The position numbers and the translations under genes were made by a program. A DNA stretch of 22,648 bases from Thermoplasmata archaeon. GTDB taxonomy: Archaea; Thermoplasmatota; Thermoplasmata; Lutacidiplasmatales; UBA184. Within the stretch, counting starts at the first letter, position 1; each line of letters starts with the position of its first letter. Below the pieces are notes generated by a model that ran no database searches, was not told the origin of the DNA, and saw nothing but the letters and a program-made list of their open reading frames with translations. The stretch covers positions 1 through 22,648 of the forward strand of contig JASHWL010000106.1 in NCBI GenBank assembly GCA_030044105.1. Direction: 5' to 3'. Below, piece after piece: positions 1-7,366 of the stretch.

Positions 1-72
1 ACTTGATAGCGTAGGATCGGATTCGTTTCCTCCAGGCCGCACCGCCGCGGGCGACACCCTCCGAGGGGACGC

Positions 73-474
73 ATGGGACGATCCGCACCGATGACCGGGG
101 AACGGGGACGATCGGACGGCTGGTCGACGGGCCCCCCCTCGAGCGGCACCGCGGACACCCTCCTACGAGCGCTGCAGTACTACCTCGAGTACGAGCCCGA
201 GTTCGTGGGGCTGTTCTTCCCCGACGTGGCTTCGCGAAATCAGGTCCTGCCCTCGGATGTCGACGGGATCACCTGGCGCCAGGCGGACGCGCTCCGTCCC
301 CTGCTGGCCGACAGCGTGCTCTACTTCCGGCGGCAGCTGGGGAAGGGTCCCGGCCGAGTTCCGCCGGGCGAGGGCGCACGGGCGGAGGCCGAGGCGCTGC
401 GTCGCAAGGAAGCCCTCTGGACCGCGGCGCTCCGCGACCTCTGTTCGGCGTACGGATTGGATTTCCCGCTGTAG
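73..474 (+). CDS. hypothetical protein, 133 aa
   Basis: I do not recognise this family. The ATG at 73 is chosen because a purine-rich GAGGGG at 63-68 lies 4 nt upstream and resembles a Shine-Dalgarno site; a second ATG at 91 is possible. The first ~27 residues are Gly/Ser/Arg-rich and look disordered. The rest reads as a soluble, mostly helical domain (LLRALQYYLEYEPEF, then an amphipathic stretch around ADALRPLLADSVLYFRRQLG, then a C-terminal helix ending GLDFPL). There is no signal peptide, membrane segment or Cys motif. It ends 40 bp before the convergent gene at 515. The protein reads like a real globular domain with Trp, Tyr and Phe at spaced positions, unlike the Arg/Pro-rich antisense frames. 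Confidence 0.6.
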   Translation: MGRSAPMTGERGRSDGWSTGPPSSGTADTLLRALQYYLEYEPEFVGLFFPDVASRNQVLPSDVDGITWRQADALRPLLADSVLYFRRQLGKGPGRVPPGEGARAEAEALRRKEALWTAALRDLCSAYGLDFPL

Positions 475-514
475 GCCGAGGACGCGCGTCGCCCCGCGCC
501 GACCCGCGAGCCGC

Positions 515-793
515 CTACTGCTCGTCCGGGTTCGTTCGGGTCAGGTAGAGGAGATTGAGCGCGGAGTTCCGCAACCGTTGTGCCGCGTCCCGGATCTCGG
601 CCGCGGCCTCCCGCGCCCCGTCCTTCTCCGGCGGGTCCTGGACGAACCACCGGTTCTGGAAGCGCTCGATCGCCTCCCGCGCTTCTTCGAGGTCGCGCCG
701 GCAGTCGATCAGCGCGAGGAACCGAGCGTCATCCTTCGAGAAGAGGCGCGGCGGCGGGCACTCCGCCGGGACGCTGCGCGGCGAGTCGAGCAC
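515..793 (-). CDS. hypothetical protein, 92 aa, leaderless GTG start
   Basis: I do not recognise the family. The product is a small, soluble, charged helical protein. It has a helix-rich stretch with many Glu/Arg residues (LEEAREAIERFQNRWF, about residues 35-50) and a second helix (about 60-85) ending LLYLTRTNPDEQ. The open frame continues upstream without an ATG, but I place the start at the GTG at 791-793. A TATA-like CTATAG at 817-822 is centred about 26 nt upstream, the spacing of a leaderless archaeal transcript. It lies downstream of the SemiSWEET gene on the same strand (92-bp gap) but seems to have its own promoter. One Cys (residue 31) and no membrane segment. Confidence 0.6.
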   Translation of the reverse strand: MLDSPRSVPAECPPPRLFSKDDARFLALIDCRRDLEEAREAIERFQNRWFVQDPPEKDGAREAAAEIRDAAQRLRNSALNLLYLTRTNPDEQ

Positions 794-816
794 GAGGAAG
801 AACGCGCCGGTGGGGT

Positions 817-823
817 CTATAGC
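817..823 (-). promoter_or_regulatory. TATA-like box for the 92-aa gene
   Basis: Minus-strand GCTATAG in an otherwise GC-rich spacer, centred about 26 nt from the GTG at 793. The position fits a TATA box with transcription starting at the start codon. Confidence 0.5.
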
Positions 824-885
824 GTGCGCGTTCGAGTGGAAGGAGCCCCGGGCGGGCGGCGTCGCGCGGGGCCCGCCCTCCGGCG

Positions 886-1176
886 CTAGGCGGCCGAAGG
901 GCGCGCGGATCGGTCGAACTTCATCTTGAGCGCGACGATCGTGAGCGCGAGTCCGAGGGTCAGGACGTTGGCGGCCACGATCGGGATCGAGGCGACGAGC
1001 GTCCCGTAGGCGACCCAGCCGGTGAGGCCGACCGAGAACACCGCGAACGTCGTCAGGGAGATGTCCCGCGCGTCCCGAAGCCTCCAGACACGGGCCACCT
1101 GCGGCACGAACGCGGCGGTCGTGAGCGCGGCCGAAACGGAACCTACGATCGTGACCGTGAGCGCGACGGACTGCAT
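886..1176 (-). CDS. SemiSWEET/MtN3 (PQ-loop) sugar transporter, 96 aa
   Basis: A three-TM half-transporter of the SemiSWEET family, whose members dimerise to move mono- or disaccharides across the cytoplasmic membrane by facilitated diffusion. The conserved PQ motif is present in TM1 (TTAAFVPQVARVWRLRDARD, about residues 19-38) and is followed by the typical amphipathic linker and DISLTTFAVFSVGLTGWVAYG in TM2. TM3 (about 60-85) precedes a short basic C-terminus. The length is normal for the family (about 85-100 aa). The ATG at 1174-1176 gives a compact protein; the open frame runs further upstream, but that sequence is Arg/Pro-rich and not SemiSWEET-like. The family assignment is strong. The actual sugar cannot be read from the sequence. 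Confidence 0.9.
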   Translation of the reverse strand: MQSVALTVTIVGSVSAALTTAAFVPQVARVWRLRDARDISLTTFAVFSVGLTGWVAYGTLVASIPIVAANVLTLGLALTIVALKMKFDRSARPSAA

Positions 1177-1301
1177 CGGCCCCGGCGGAGTCGGCCCCTC
1201 GGATGAGCTCGTCGTATCCCGGAGAGCGAGGGTCTCCCCTCCGGGGGCGTGGAACCAAGCGATTTTGTAGGGGCTCGCACGCTCCGCCCTCGAGCGCAAA
1301 C

Positions 1302-1874
1302 GTGGCGGCAGTGCCCTGTACGCGGTGTGGCACGCCCGTAGCCCCGGGGAACGCGTTCTGTAATCGGTGCGGCTTCCCGGTCGCGCGGTCCCCCCCACCC
1401 CCACCGACCCCTCCGCCCCCTTCGGGGCCCGGCGCGTCTTCGGGCGCCGTCGGGCCCCCCGCGGGCTCCCCGCCGGGCCGGCGCAGCCGGGTGTGGCTCG
1501 GCGTGGTGATCGCCGTCGTCGTCGTGATCGTCGTCGTCTTCGTCGTGGTCTACTTTCTCTCGCTGACGGCCGGCGTCCATGTGACGTTCATCGCCGTCGC
1601 GTCCGACGACGACGCGTGCGGGCTCTCGGGAGAGCTCCTCCCCGGGCTCACCGGGCCGGAGGGGGGTACGGCCGTCGAGTCGTGGAGCGTGACGAACTAC
1701 AACACGACCGCGAGCTGCACCATCGAGAGCGCGAGCACGTCGATGCCCGGCTTCGCGGTCACCGGGAGCAATCTCCCGCTCACGATTCCGGCCTCGTCCT
1801 CCGGCACGCTCTCGATCCATCTCAGCCTCCCGGCCACCGCGTACTCGGGTCCGCTGGTCATCGACCTGTCCTGA
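1302..1874 (+). CDS. zinc-ribbon, proline-rich, single-TM protein, 190 aa
   Basis: A membrane-anchored protein of unknown role. An N-terminal zinc ribbon carries two CxxC knuckles (C6, C9, C20, C23; the second reads CNRCGFPV), followed by a Pro/Gly/Ser-rich linker with two proline runs (about 31-60). A strongly valine/isoleucine-rich TM helix follows (about 65-88), with basic residues RRSR before it, implying an inside N-terminus. The ~100-residue extracytoplasmic domain is Ser/Thr-rich and beta-like and holds two Cys (C106, C139) that could form a disulfide. Start: GTG at 1302, or the in-frame GTG at 1311. A TATA-like ATTTTGTAG lies at 1262-1270. It has the same N-terminal architecture as the zinc-ribbon protein at 14551-14940. 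The next gene starts 21 bp downstream and is probably co-transcribed. Confidence 0.75.
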   Translation: MAAVPCTRCGTPVAPGNAFCNRCGFPVARSPPPPPTPPPPSGPGASSGAVGPPAGSPPGRRSRVWLGVVIAVVVVIVVVFVVVYFLSLTAGVHVTFIAVASDDDACGLSGELLPGLTGPEGGTAVESWSVTNYNTTASCTIESASTSMPGFAVTGSNLPLTIPASSSGTLSIHLSLPATAYSGPLVIDLS

Positions 1875-1895
1875 GCGCGCCGCAGAGAAGCCGTC

Positions 1896-2338
1896 GTGCC
1901 CGAAGCTCGGGGCAGCTCGCGGCACCGGCAGGCCCTGACCGCGATAGGGTTCTTCACCGGGCTCGCGCTGACCGCGCTCATCCTCGTGCTCGGTTCCCCG
2001 GCCCCGTTCCCCGCGGCGACCGGACCGCGCTCGAGCCAGCTGTACTTCGAGTCCCTGACCGCGTACATCGCGGGGGCCGGAGCGCTGAGGAGCGTGGCGA
2101 TGCCCGGCCACCCCGAGGTCGCGGGGGGCATGCCCCCGACCTTCCGCGTCGTCGATCCGCTCGGGACCACCCGGTTCCCGCTCGCCGTGTCGGGGTCCAG
2201 GGGACCCTCCCTCTCCTGCTCGTGGCCTTCACCCGGTGGGGGGCGTTGGGGGTCCCGTTGCTCGCGATCGTGCTGCTCGGGTTCTACCTCGTCGGCCACT
2301 GGGTCATCCCGTCTCCGGTCGGCCCGCCGGGGGGTTGA
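1896..2338 (+). pseudogene. two-TM membrane protein gene interrupted by a frameshift
   Basis: Reading from the GTG at 1896, the frame encodes an N-terminal TM helix (about residues 13-33, ending LILVLG) and an extracytoplasmic segment to about residue 98 (TTRFPLAVSG). After that it degrades into Ser/Pro/Arg-rich sequence. The -1 frame continues sensibly from about 2190 (GVQGTLPLLLVAF) into a second TM helix (LLAIVLLGFYLVGHWVIP) and stops with TGA at 2336-2338. Adding one G to the GGGG run at 2192-2195 joins both halves into a coherent 147-aa protein. This is either a homopolymer sequencing error, a young mutation, or less likely programmed frameshifting. No family is recognised. It follows the zinc-ribbon membrane gene by 21 bp and may work with it. 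Confidence 0.6.
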
Positions 2339-2434
2339 CCGCTCCCGTCACGCGCGATCCGGCCTCCGCGGGACTCGCTCCGGAGATCACTGGGGCCCCG
2401 GCTCACCGGCGGTCCACACCGCTCGTGCGTCCCC

Positions 2435-2440
2435 TGTATC
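2435..2440 (+). promoter_or_regulatory. weak TATA-like box before the methyltransferase gene
   Basis: TGTATC in a GC-rich spacer. Transcription would start near 2463, just before the AGGAG at 2465-2469, which sits 6 nt ahead of the GTG at 2476. It is a weak match and is listed because it agrees with the start choice. Confidence 0.35.
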
Positions 2441-2475
2441 GGACCCGGCGCGCTTCCCCGGTCCAGGAGCCGACC

Positions 2476-3213
2476 GTGTCCGATCTGGCCGCCGTAACTC
2501 CGTCCCGTGCCCCCACCGTGATCGCGCCCGATGACCCGGCCGGCGCCCGCGGCTATCGGGGACGCGCGATGGAGGGCTCGATCGCACGCTGGTACTCGCG
2601 GACGCGCGGCTCGGAGAGCCAGCTGGCCGGCTGGCGTGCGCAGGCGGCGGCGATCGCGGCCTCCCTCCCGCTCGGGGCCGCGGTCCTCGAGATCGCCCCC
2701 GGACCGGGATACTTGGCCGTCGAGCTGGCGCGGACCGGTCGACTCGACGTCTCCGCGCTCGAGATCAGTCGAACGTTCGTGGAGATCGCGTCCGAGCATG
2801 CGCGCCGGGCGGGCGTTCCGGTCGCGGTCCGCGAGGGTGACGCCGCGCGCATGCCCTTCGCGGACGGCACGTTCGATCTGACCATCTGCCAGGCCGCGTT
2901 CAAGAACTTCAGCCGTCCGCAGGCCGCGGTCGACGAGATGTATCGGGTCCTCCGGCCGGGCGGGCGGGCCGTGATCCAGGACCTGCAGCGCAACGCGACG
3001 GACCGGGAGCTCCGGACCGAGGTCGCGGGGATGGGGCTCGGACGATTCCGTTCGTTCCTCACCTACCGCACCCTGCGCGCGCTCCGCAGGCGCGCCTACT
3101 CGCCCGCGGAGTTCGCGATGTTCGCCGGACGCAGCTCCTTCCGCACCTGCGAGACCGAGGTGCGAGGGATCGAGGTCGAGGTCCGTCTGCGGAAGGCCGC
3201 CGGACCGACGTAG
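2476..3213 (+). CDS. class I SAM-dependent methyltransferase (type 11), 245 aa
   Basis: A cytosolic SAM-dependent methyltransferase of the UbiE/Methyltransf_11 type. Motif I (VLEIAPGPGYLAVELA, about residues 70-85) binds SAM. The acidic end of beta-2 is ALEIS (about 94-98). GDAARMPFADGTFDLTICQAAFKNF (about 121-145) gives motifs II/III. The post-motif YRVLRPGGRAVIQDL (about 156-170) is typical. The region before motif I (YRGRAMEGSIARWYSRTRG) is also seen in this group and supports a start upstream of the internal ATG at 2569. The GTG at 2476 is chosen because of an AGGAG 6 nt upstream. The substrate is not identifiable: quinone, lipid or small-molecule methylation are all possible, and the neighbours do not help. 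Confidence 0.85.
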   Translation: MSDLAAVTPSRAPTVIAPDDPAGARGYRGRAMEGSIARWYSRTRGSESQLAGWRAQAAAIAASLPLGAAVLEIAPGPGYLAVELARTGRLDVSALEISRTFVEIASEHARRAGVPVAVREGDAARMPFADGTFDLTICQAAFKNFSRPQAAVDEMYRVLRPGGRAVIQDLQRNATDRELRTEVAGMGLGRFRSFLTYRTLRALRRRAYSPAEFAMFAGRSSFRTCETEVRGIEVEVRLRKAAGPT

Positions 3214-3250
3214 CCGCGCCGGGCCGGCCGGAGCGGTCGCGCGCTCCGGC

Positions 3251-3712
3251 TCACTTCTTCCGCGCCAACCGGCGGACCGCCGGTGCGTCCTCGGCGAACT
3301 CGTTCGCGAGGAACTCGGTGGCGACCCGCCTGAGGCGGGCCGCGGACAGCGTCTTCGAGCGAAACTCGCCGCAGGCGTCGACCTGGGTGCGGCGACCCCG
3401 GGGCAGGTAGACGTACGTCCACTTCGATCCCGCGAGGGGTCCGCGGAGCCATTCCTGGACGGTGGCCACGGGCGGGAAGAACGTGATCCGCATCACCTCA
3501 GGCACCCAGCGGTTCCCGTACCGCCGCTCCGCCGCGTAGCGGAGGACGAACGGATCCTGGGCGAGGGCTTTCATCTGGCCGTGGCGCGTCGTCTTGTGCG
3601 ACGCGTCGTGCCCTTCGCCCCCGAAGATGTACTCCCAGACCACGTCGATCGGCGCGTCGAACCGAGCGCCCCGATCCTCGATGTACACCCGGCTGGATCC
3701 TCCGCGAGCCAT
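3251..3712 (-). CDS. SRPBCC/START-like protein, 153 aa
   Basis: Probably a small ligand-binding protein of the SRPBCC (START/Bet v1-like) superfamily. The N-terminal strand followed by RFDAPIDVVWEYIFGGEGHD resembles the superfamily's opening (strand, 'aP.dvVW.yi', helix). A central alternating beta pattern (YGNRWVPEVMRITFFPPVATVQEWLRG, then SKWTYVYLPRGRRTQVD) and a long C-terminal helix complete the fold. No catalytic motif is evident; the ligand is unknown. The ATG at 3710-3712 has a TATA-like CTTATG at 3739-3744 on the minus strand, about 29 nt upstream, fitting leaderless transcription. It converges with the methyltransferase (37-bp gap). Confidence 0.65.
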   Translation of the reverse strand: MARGGSSRVYIEDRGARFDAPIDVVWEYIFGGEGHDASHKTTRHGQMKALAQDPFVLRYAAERRYGNRWVPEVMRITFFPPVATVQEWLRGPLAGSKWTYVYLPRGRRTQVDACGEFRSKTLSAARLRRVATEFLANEFAEDAPAVRRLARKK

Positions 3713-3738
3713 GGGTACGCCCTAGCCGGATCGCGCCC

Positions 3739-3744
3739 CATAAG
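3739..3744 (-). promoter_or_regulatory. TATA-like box for the SRPBCC-like gene
   Basis: Minus-strand CTTATG centred about 29 nt before the ATG at 3712; the only A/T-rich hexamer in that spacer. Confidence 0.45.
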
Positions 3745-3837
3745 ACTCTCCTCGGGCGCATCCGAAGCGCTTCGCAGCGGCCCGAACGGGAGAGCGCGTC
3801 GGAACTCCCCGGCAGGAGAGACCGGGACCGATGCGAT

Positions 3838-4125
3838 CTAGGGCGGCGAGCGCAGCTTGTCCGTCTCCTGGTTCGAGAAGGCCCGCATCGTGACGGTGTC
3901 GACGAAGCCCTGGGCGCCGGCGGCCACGAGGAAGCGGAGCAGCAGCTCCTCGGTCGGCGACTCCACGAGGTTCACGAAGTCGTACGGCCCGAGGGTCATG
4001 TACGAAGTGACCCGCAGGCCCTGCTTCTGGTACTCCGCGAAGAGCTGCTCCCGGGCCCGGATCGACTCGGCCGGGTGGGTCTTGCCCTGGGTCGTCAGAC
4101 GGCCGAGCAGCACGTAGGTCGGCAT
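3838..4125 (-). CDS. GYD domain-containing protein, 95 aa
   Basis: A member of the GYD family: small, dimeric-barrel-like alpha/beta proteins of unknown function, common in archaea and bacteria. The family pattern is visible as an opening strand (PTYVLLGRLTTQGK), a helix with AREQLFAEYQKQGLRV, the signature GPYDFVNLVESPTEELLLRFL (about residues 46-66; here GPYD replaces GxYD), and the final strand GFVDTVTMRAF. Length is typical (about 90-105 aa). The ATG at 4123-4125 has a TATA-like GATTATCT at 4148-4155, about 27 nt upstream, so the transcript is probably leaderless. Confidence 0.85.
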   Translation of the reverse strand: MPTYVLLGRLTTQGKTHPAESIRAREQLFAEYQKQGLRVTSYMTLGPYDFVNLVESPTEELLLRFLVAAGAQGFVDTVTMRAFSNQETDKLRSPP

Positions 4126-4147
4126 GCCCGCGGCATCGCCGTCCGCC

Positions 4148-4155
4148 AGATAATC
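4148..4155 (-). promoter_or_regulatory. TATA-like box for the GYD gene
   Basis: Minus-strand GATTATCT centred about 27 nt before the ATG at 4125; a good A/T-rich box in GC-rich surroundings. Confidence 0.55.
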
Positions 4156-4168
4156 GATTCGGGGCCGC

Positions 4169-4621
4169 TCAGTCGGAGAAGAACTTCACGAGACGGTCCC
4201 GGCTGAACTGCTCGATCCCGTCGAGGCGTCGGCCGTCGGGGCGGAGCAGCACCGGGAACTGCTTCAGATGGTGCCGGTGCTCCTCGATGTAGCGGTGGAA
4301 CGAGGTCTCCCGCCCGATGTCGACGATGTGGACGGAGCGACCGTGGTCGTGGGCGAGCGTCAGCACCAGACGGATCGCGGTCTCCTCGTCCTCCGAGAGT
4401 TCCTCGGCCTCGATCGGCTTGCCGCCGTAGCGCCCCACGTCGAACGCCGTGCTGCCCACGAACCCGCCGTGCCCGGCGTAGCCCTGCGGCACGAAGGTGT
4501 AGGCCCCGCGGTCCTGGAGCGAGCCGATCGCCGCGTCGCGCGCGTCGGGCGGAAGGACCCGGACGATCTTGAGCGAGTTGATGTACATCAGCACGTCCCC
4601 GGGCCGGACCGGCTCGCTCAT
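4169..4621 (-). CDS. hypothetical protein, 150 aa
   Basis: Not recognised. The protein is soluble and alpha/beta, without Cys. An N-terminal half (PGDVLMYINSLKIVRVLPPDARDAAIGSL, then a Gly-rich GYAGHGGFVG at about 47-56) precedes an acidic helix (EAEELSEDEETAIRLVLTLA, about 71-90). The C-terminal part (SVHIVDIGRE, then HHLKQFPVLLRPDGRRLDGIEQFSRDRLVKFF) has the strand-helix-strand-strand-helix order and a 'FPVLL..DG....G' segment reminiscent of thioredoxin-fold proteins, but the CxxC is absent, so this is only a suggestion. The ATG at 4621 is preferred over the GTG at 4636 because a TATA-like TAGAAAAA lies about 29 nt upstream of the ATG. Confidence 0.65.
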   Translation of the reverse strand: MSEPVRPGDVLMYINSLKIVRVLPPDARDAAIGSLQDRGAYTFVPQGYAGHGGFVGSTAFDVGRYGGKPIEAEELSEDEETAIRLVLTLAHDHGRSVHIVDIGRETSFHRYIEEHRHHLKQFPVLLRPDGRRLDGIEQFSRDRLVKFFSD

Positions 4622-4644
4622 GGTGGGGGGCTGCACGCGGCCCC

Positions 4645-4655
4645 GGTTTTTCTAC
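4645..4655 (-). promoter_or_regulatory. TATA-like box for the 150-aa gene
   Basis: Minus-strand GTAGAAAAACC, centred about 29 nt before the ATG at 4621 and only about 14 nt before the alternative GTG at 4636, which argues for the ATG. Confidence 0.45.
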
Positions 4656-4667
4656 TTGACCCCCGGG

Positions 4668-5186
4668 TCAGGTCCGCCGGGCGGCCGGCGCGAAGGTGAC
4701 CCGGCGATTCCCGAAGAAGCCCACGACGCTGCCCGCCACGATGCCCGCGCCCTGCCCCCAGAGCGGCGGCACGGCGAAGACCAGCAGGTACAGCACGAGC
4801 TCGTTGATCCCGAGAGATCCCAGCGAGACGAGGTAGTACAGCCCGAGGCGGGTTCGGGCGCCGTGCTGGTGCGCGCCCCGGGTACGGAAGGTCCACGCGT
4901 TGTTCAGCACGAAGTTCCAGGCGGTGGCCACGGCGAACGCGATCACGCTCGCCAGGAGCGTCGCCCGCACGTCGACGCCGGCGTGGGTGGAGGTGAACGA
5001 CAGGCTGCCCGCGAGGTCGAGCGTGGGTCGACCGGTCAGCGCCCCGAGCGCGAGGGAGAAGACCACGAGGTTCACGACGACGCCGGTCAGCCCCACGAGC
5101 AGGAACTGCCCGTACTGGGGCAGGATCCGCCGGCCCGGCGCCTCGCGCACCGGGGACGGCCCGTCGGACGGGGTCGGGATCGCCAT
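4668..5186 (-). CDS. GtrA-like four-TM membrane protein, 172 aa
   Basis: A GtrA/DPMS-type membrane protein (Pfam GtrA). Relatives are thought to flip or handle polyprenyl-linked sugars for glycosylation of cell-surface polymers. TM1 (YGQFLLVGLTGVVVNLVVFSLAL, about residues 25-47) and the hallmark TM2-end motif AWNFVLNNAWTFR (about 88-101) are clear. TM3 (LYYLVSLGSLGINELVLYLL) and TM4 (GIVAGSVVGFFGNRRVTF) complete the fold. The segment between TM1 and TM2 (about 50-75) is longer than usual. The ATG at 5184-5186 sits about 28 nt from a CCTTATCG box, so the gene seems to be leaderless. No glycosyltransferase is adjacent. Confidence 0.88.
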   Translation of the reverse strand: MAIPTPSDGPSPVREAPGRRILPQYGQFLLVGLTGVVVNLVVFSLALGALTGRPTLDLAGSLSFTSTHAGVDVRATLLASVIAFAVATAWNFVLNNAWTFRTRGAHQHGARTRLGLYYLVSLGSLGINELVLYLLVFAVPPLWGQGAGIVAGSVVGFFGNRRVTFAPAARRT

Positions 5187-5210
5187 CGGCGATCGCCGCT
5201 AGAGGGCCGG

Positions 5211-5218
5211 CGATAAGG
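5211..5218 (-). promoter_or_regulatory. TATA-like box for the GtrA-like gene
   Basis: Minus-strand CCTTATCG centred about 28 nt before the ATG at 5186, inside the 74-bp spacer to the upstream gene. Confidence 0.5.
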
Positions 5219-5260
5219 CCTGTGCGCTCGATCGGCGAGGCCCGTCGGGGCGTCCGCGGC

Positions 5261-5755
5261 TCACGACGACGAGGGCGTGGGGGGGGCCTCGTCCGTAGCG
5301 GACCGGGCGTGCCGCGTGACGAGCAGATCGACGCCGCCCACGAGGAAGGTCAGCACGTACACGGCGAGCAGCACGTCGTAGAGGTAGCGGATGTCGCCCC
5401 CGTAGTAGGTGATCCCGAAGAGGTACTTCGCGAACGAGGAGGCCGAGCTGAACCCGACCTGGGAGTAGGTCAGGATCACGGCGAGCCACGCCACCACGAG
5501 CAGCCCGGACCCGACGACCCCCAGCTTGACGGCGGTCCGGGAGCGCACGAGGAGCAGCAGCGCCGCACCGACGAGGTCCGCGACCGCGATCGCCAGGACG
5601 CCGTACCAGTGCAGGAAGTAGCCCGACGACATCGTGCCGAAGTCGGTCCTGAGGTTCATGTCCGTCGCGAGCATCACGAACGAGAGCCCGGCCCCGAGCA
5701 GGAAGAACAGGCTGTAGATCACCGGGAACCGCTGCTTCGCATCGCTCGCCGCCAT
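5261..5755 (-). CDS. four-TM membrane protein, 164 aa
   Basis: An integral membrane protein with four predicted helices (about residues 10-33, 46-70, 75-97 and 122-146). A loop of about 25 residues between TM3 and TM4 is rich in Ser/Gly/Tyr (SQVGFSSASSFAKYLFGITY), and the short tail is Ser/Thr/Pro-rich. No family was recognised. There are no conserved His pairs or Cys, so a role as a haem or copper protein is not supported. The ATG at 5753-5755 has no clear box at -27; A-rich CCAAAAACAGGGTAG lies 36-50 nt upstream (5791-5805, minus strand), so a short leader is likely. It precedes the GtrA-like gene by 74 bp. Confidence 0.7.
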   Translation of the reverse strand: MAASDAKQRFPVIYSLFFLLGAGLSFVMLATDMNLRTDFGTMSSGYFLHWYGVLAIAVADLVGAALLLLVRSRTAVKLGVVGSGLLVVAWLAVILTYSQVGFSSASSFAKYLFGITYYGGDIRYLYDVLLAVYVLTFLVGGVDLLVTRHARSATDEAPPTPSSS

Positions 5756-5887
5756 GACCCACTGCCCGGGCGGTGGGAGGGGGCTGCGCGCTACCCTGTT
5801 TTTGGTTCAACCACAGAAGCCGTTGGTCCAATCCGGACGCTGACGGTTCCCCCGCGGCGCCCGGTCCCCGCGTCCCCGGGCCGGTCG

Positions 5888-7366
5888 TCAGGAGCCGGGG
5901 CCGATGTCCCGCCGGGGATCGCCGACCATCTTCTTCGGCACCACGATCCGGTCGAACTCCTCGGCCGTCACGAACCCCGACGCGAGCGCCGCCTCGCGGA
6001 GGGAGGTGTGGTGCTCCAGGGCGTGGTGCGCGATCGCCGCCGCCTTGTCGTAGCCGATCACCGGGCTCAGCGCGGTCACCAGCATCAGGGAGTCCTCGAC
6101 GTACCGGCCGATGCGGGCCTCGTCCAGCCGGATCCCCTCGATGCTGTAGCGGCGCAGCATCGTCGCCGCGTCGCCGAGGATGCGGGCCGAGTGGAGCACG
6201 TTGTTCACGATCACCGGCCGCATGGTGTTGAGCTCGAAGTTGCCGAGGGCGCCGGCGAGCCCGACCGCCGTGTCGTGGCCGATCACCTGGATCCCGACCA
6301 TGATCATCGCCTCCTCCTGCGTGGGGTTCACCTTGCCCGGCATGATCGAGCTGCCCGGCTCGTTCGGCGGCAGCACGAGCTCGTGGAGGCCGGCCCGGGG
6401 GCCGCTGCCGAGCCAACGGAGGTCGTTCGCGATCTTGATCAGGGACACCGCCAGCGCGCGCAGCGCGCCGCTCGCGGCGACCACCGCGTCGGCCGACGCC
6501 TGGGCCGCGAACTTGTTCGGCGCCGGCACGAACGGGTGTCCGGTGAGCCGGGCGATCTCCGCGCACGTGTCGCGGTCGAAGTTCGCGGGAGCGTTGAGCC
6601 CCGTCCCCACCGCGGTGCCGCCGAGGGCCAACCGATAGAGCCCCGGGAGGCTCGCGCGGACCAGCGCGAGCGCGTCGTCCAGCTGAGCGGCGTACCCCGA
6701 CCACTCCTGCCCCACGGTGAGCGGGGTGGCGTCCTGAAGGTGCGTGCGGCCGATCTTGACGACGTCGGCCCAGGTTCGGGCCTGGGCGCGGAACGCGTCC
6801 CGAAGGCCCTCGATCGCCGGCAACAGCCGATCGTGCAGCTCCAGCGCGATCGCGATGTGCATCGCGCTCGGGAAGGTGTCGTTCGACGACTGGGACATGT
6901 TGACGTGGTCGTTCGGATGGATCGGGCGCTTGCTCCCGAGGGTCCCCCCGACGAGCTGGATCGCCCGGTTGCTCACGACCTCGTTCACGTTCATGTTCGA
7001 CTGGGTGCCCGAGCCCGTCTGCCAGACGAACAGCGGGAACTCGGCGTCCAGCTGTCCGGCGATGATCTCGTCGCAGACCCGTGCGATCAGGTCCGCCTTC
7101 CACGGCGGAAGGAGTCCGTCGCGGGCGTTCACGAGCGCCGCGGCCTTCTTCACGTAGCCATAGGCCCGATAGACGCCGATCGGCATGCGATCTCCGCCGA
7201 TCGAGAAGTGCACGAGCGACCGCTGCGTCTGCGCTCCCCAGTAGTGGTCGGCGGGCACCTCGATCTCCCCCAGGGAGTCCGTCTCGCGGCGAAGACCGGT
7301 CTGTCCGGTGCCCACCGGGAGGTCGAGCACGCGGGGCGGGGCCCGCTCCTCCGTCGCTCCGCTCAC
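5888..7366 (-). CDS. fumC: fumarate hydratase, class II
   Basis: Cytosolic, cofactor-free class II fumarase that interconverts fumarate and L-malate in the TCA cycle. All family blocks are present: an N-terminal 'DSLGEIEVPADHYWGAQT' start (about residues 30-47), TGSGTQSNMNVNEV, HPNDHVNMSQSSNDTFPSA, GRTHLQDATP (general-base region), the superfamily signature GSSIMPGKVNP (about 338-348, with the catalytic Ser), and the C-terminal TSLREAALASGFVTAEEFDRIV. The GTG at 7364-7366 gives 492 aa, slightly longer than typical (about 460-470), with a ~30-residue variable N-terminus. A G-rich Shine-Dalgarno-like tract (7375-7380) precedes it. The adjacent in-frame GTG at 7369 is an alternative. The start overlaps the stop of a 31-codon upstream ORF. 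Confidence 0.96.
   Translation of the reverse strand: MSGATEERAPPRVLDLPVGTGQTGLRRETDSLGEIEVPADHYWGAQTQRSLVHFSIGGDRMPIGVYRAYGYVKKAAALVNARDGLLPPWKADLIARVCDEIIAGQLDAEFPLFVWQTGSGTQSNMNVNEVVSNRAIQLVGGTLGSKRPIHPNDHVNMSQSSNDTFPSAMHIAIALELHDRLLPAIEGLRDAFRAQARTWADVVKIGRTHLQDATPLTVGQEWSGYAAQLDDALALVRASLPGLYRLALGGTAVGTGLNAPANFDRDTCAEIARLTGHPFVPAPNKFAAQASADAVVAASGALRALAVSLIKIANDLRWLGSGPRAGLHELVLPPNEPGSSIMPGKVNPTQEEAMIMVGIQVIGHDTAVGLAGALGNFELNTMRPVIVNNVLHSARILGDAATMLRRYSIEGIRLDEARIGRYVEDSLMLVTALSPVIGYDKAAAIAHHALEHHTSLREAALASGFVTAEEFDRIVVPKKMVGDPRRDIGPGS

Noticed and set aside
515..1333. A longer version of the 92-aa protein running through the SemiSWEET gene
   Set aside because: The extra part is antisense-like in composition, overlaps a real gene in another frame, and a TATA box supports the short form.
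1504..1551. Trinucleotide (GTC/GTG) repeat
   Set aside because: It codes for a valine-rich TM helix in frame; the repeat is explained by the protein.
5799..5804. T-run on the plus strand as a terminator
   Set aside because: It lies upstream of a minus-strand gene, where it reads as an A-rich promoter element rather than a terminator; no plus-strand gene ends there.
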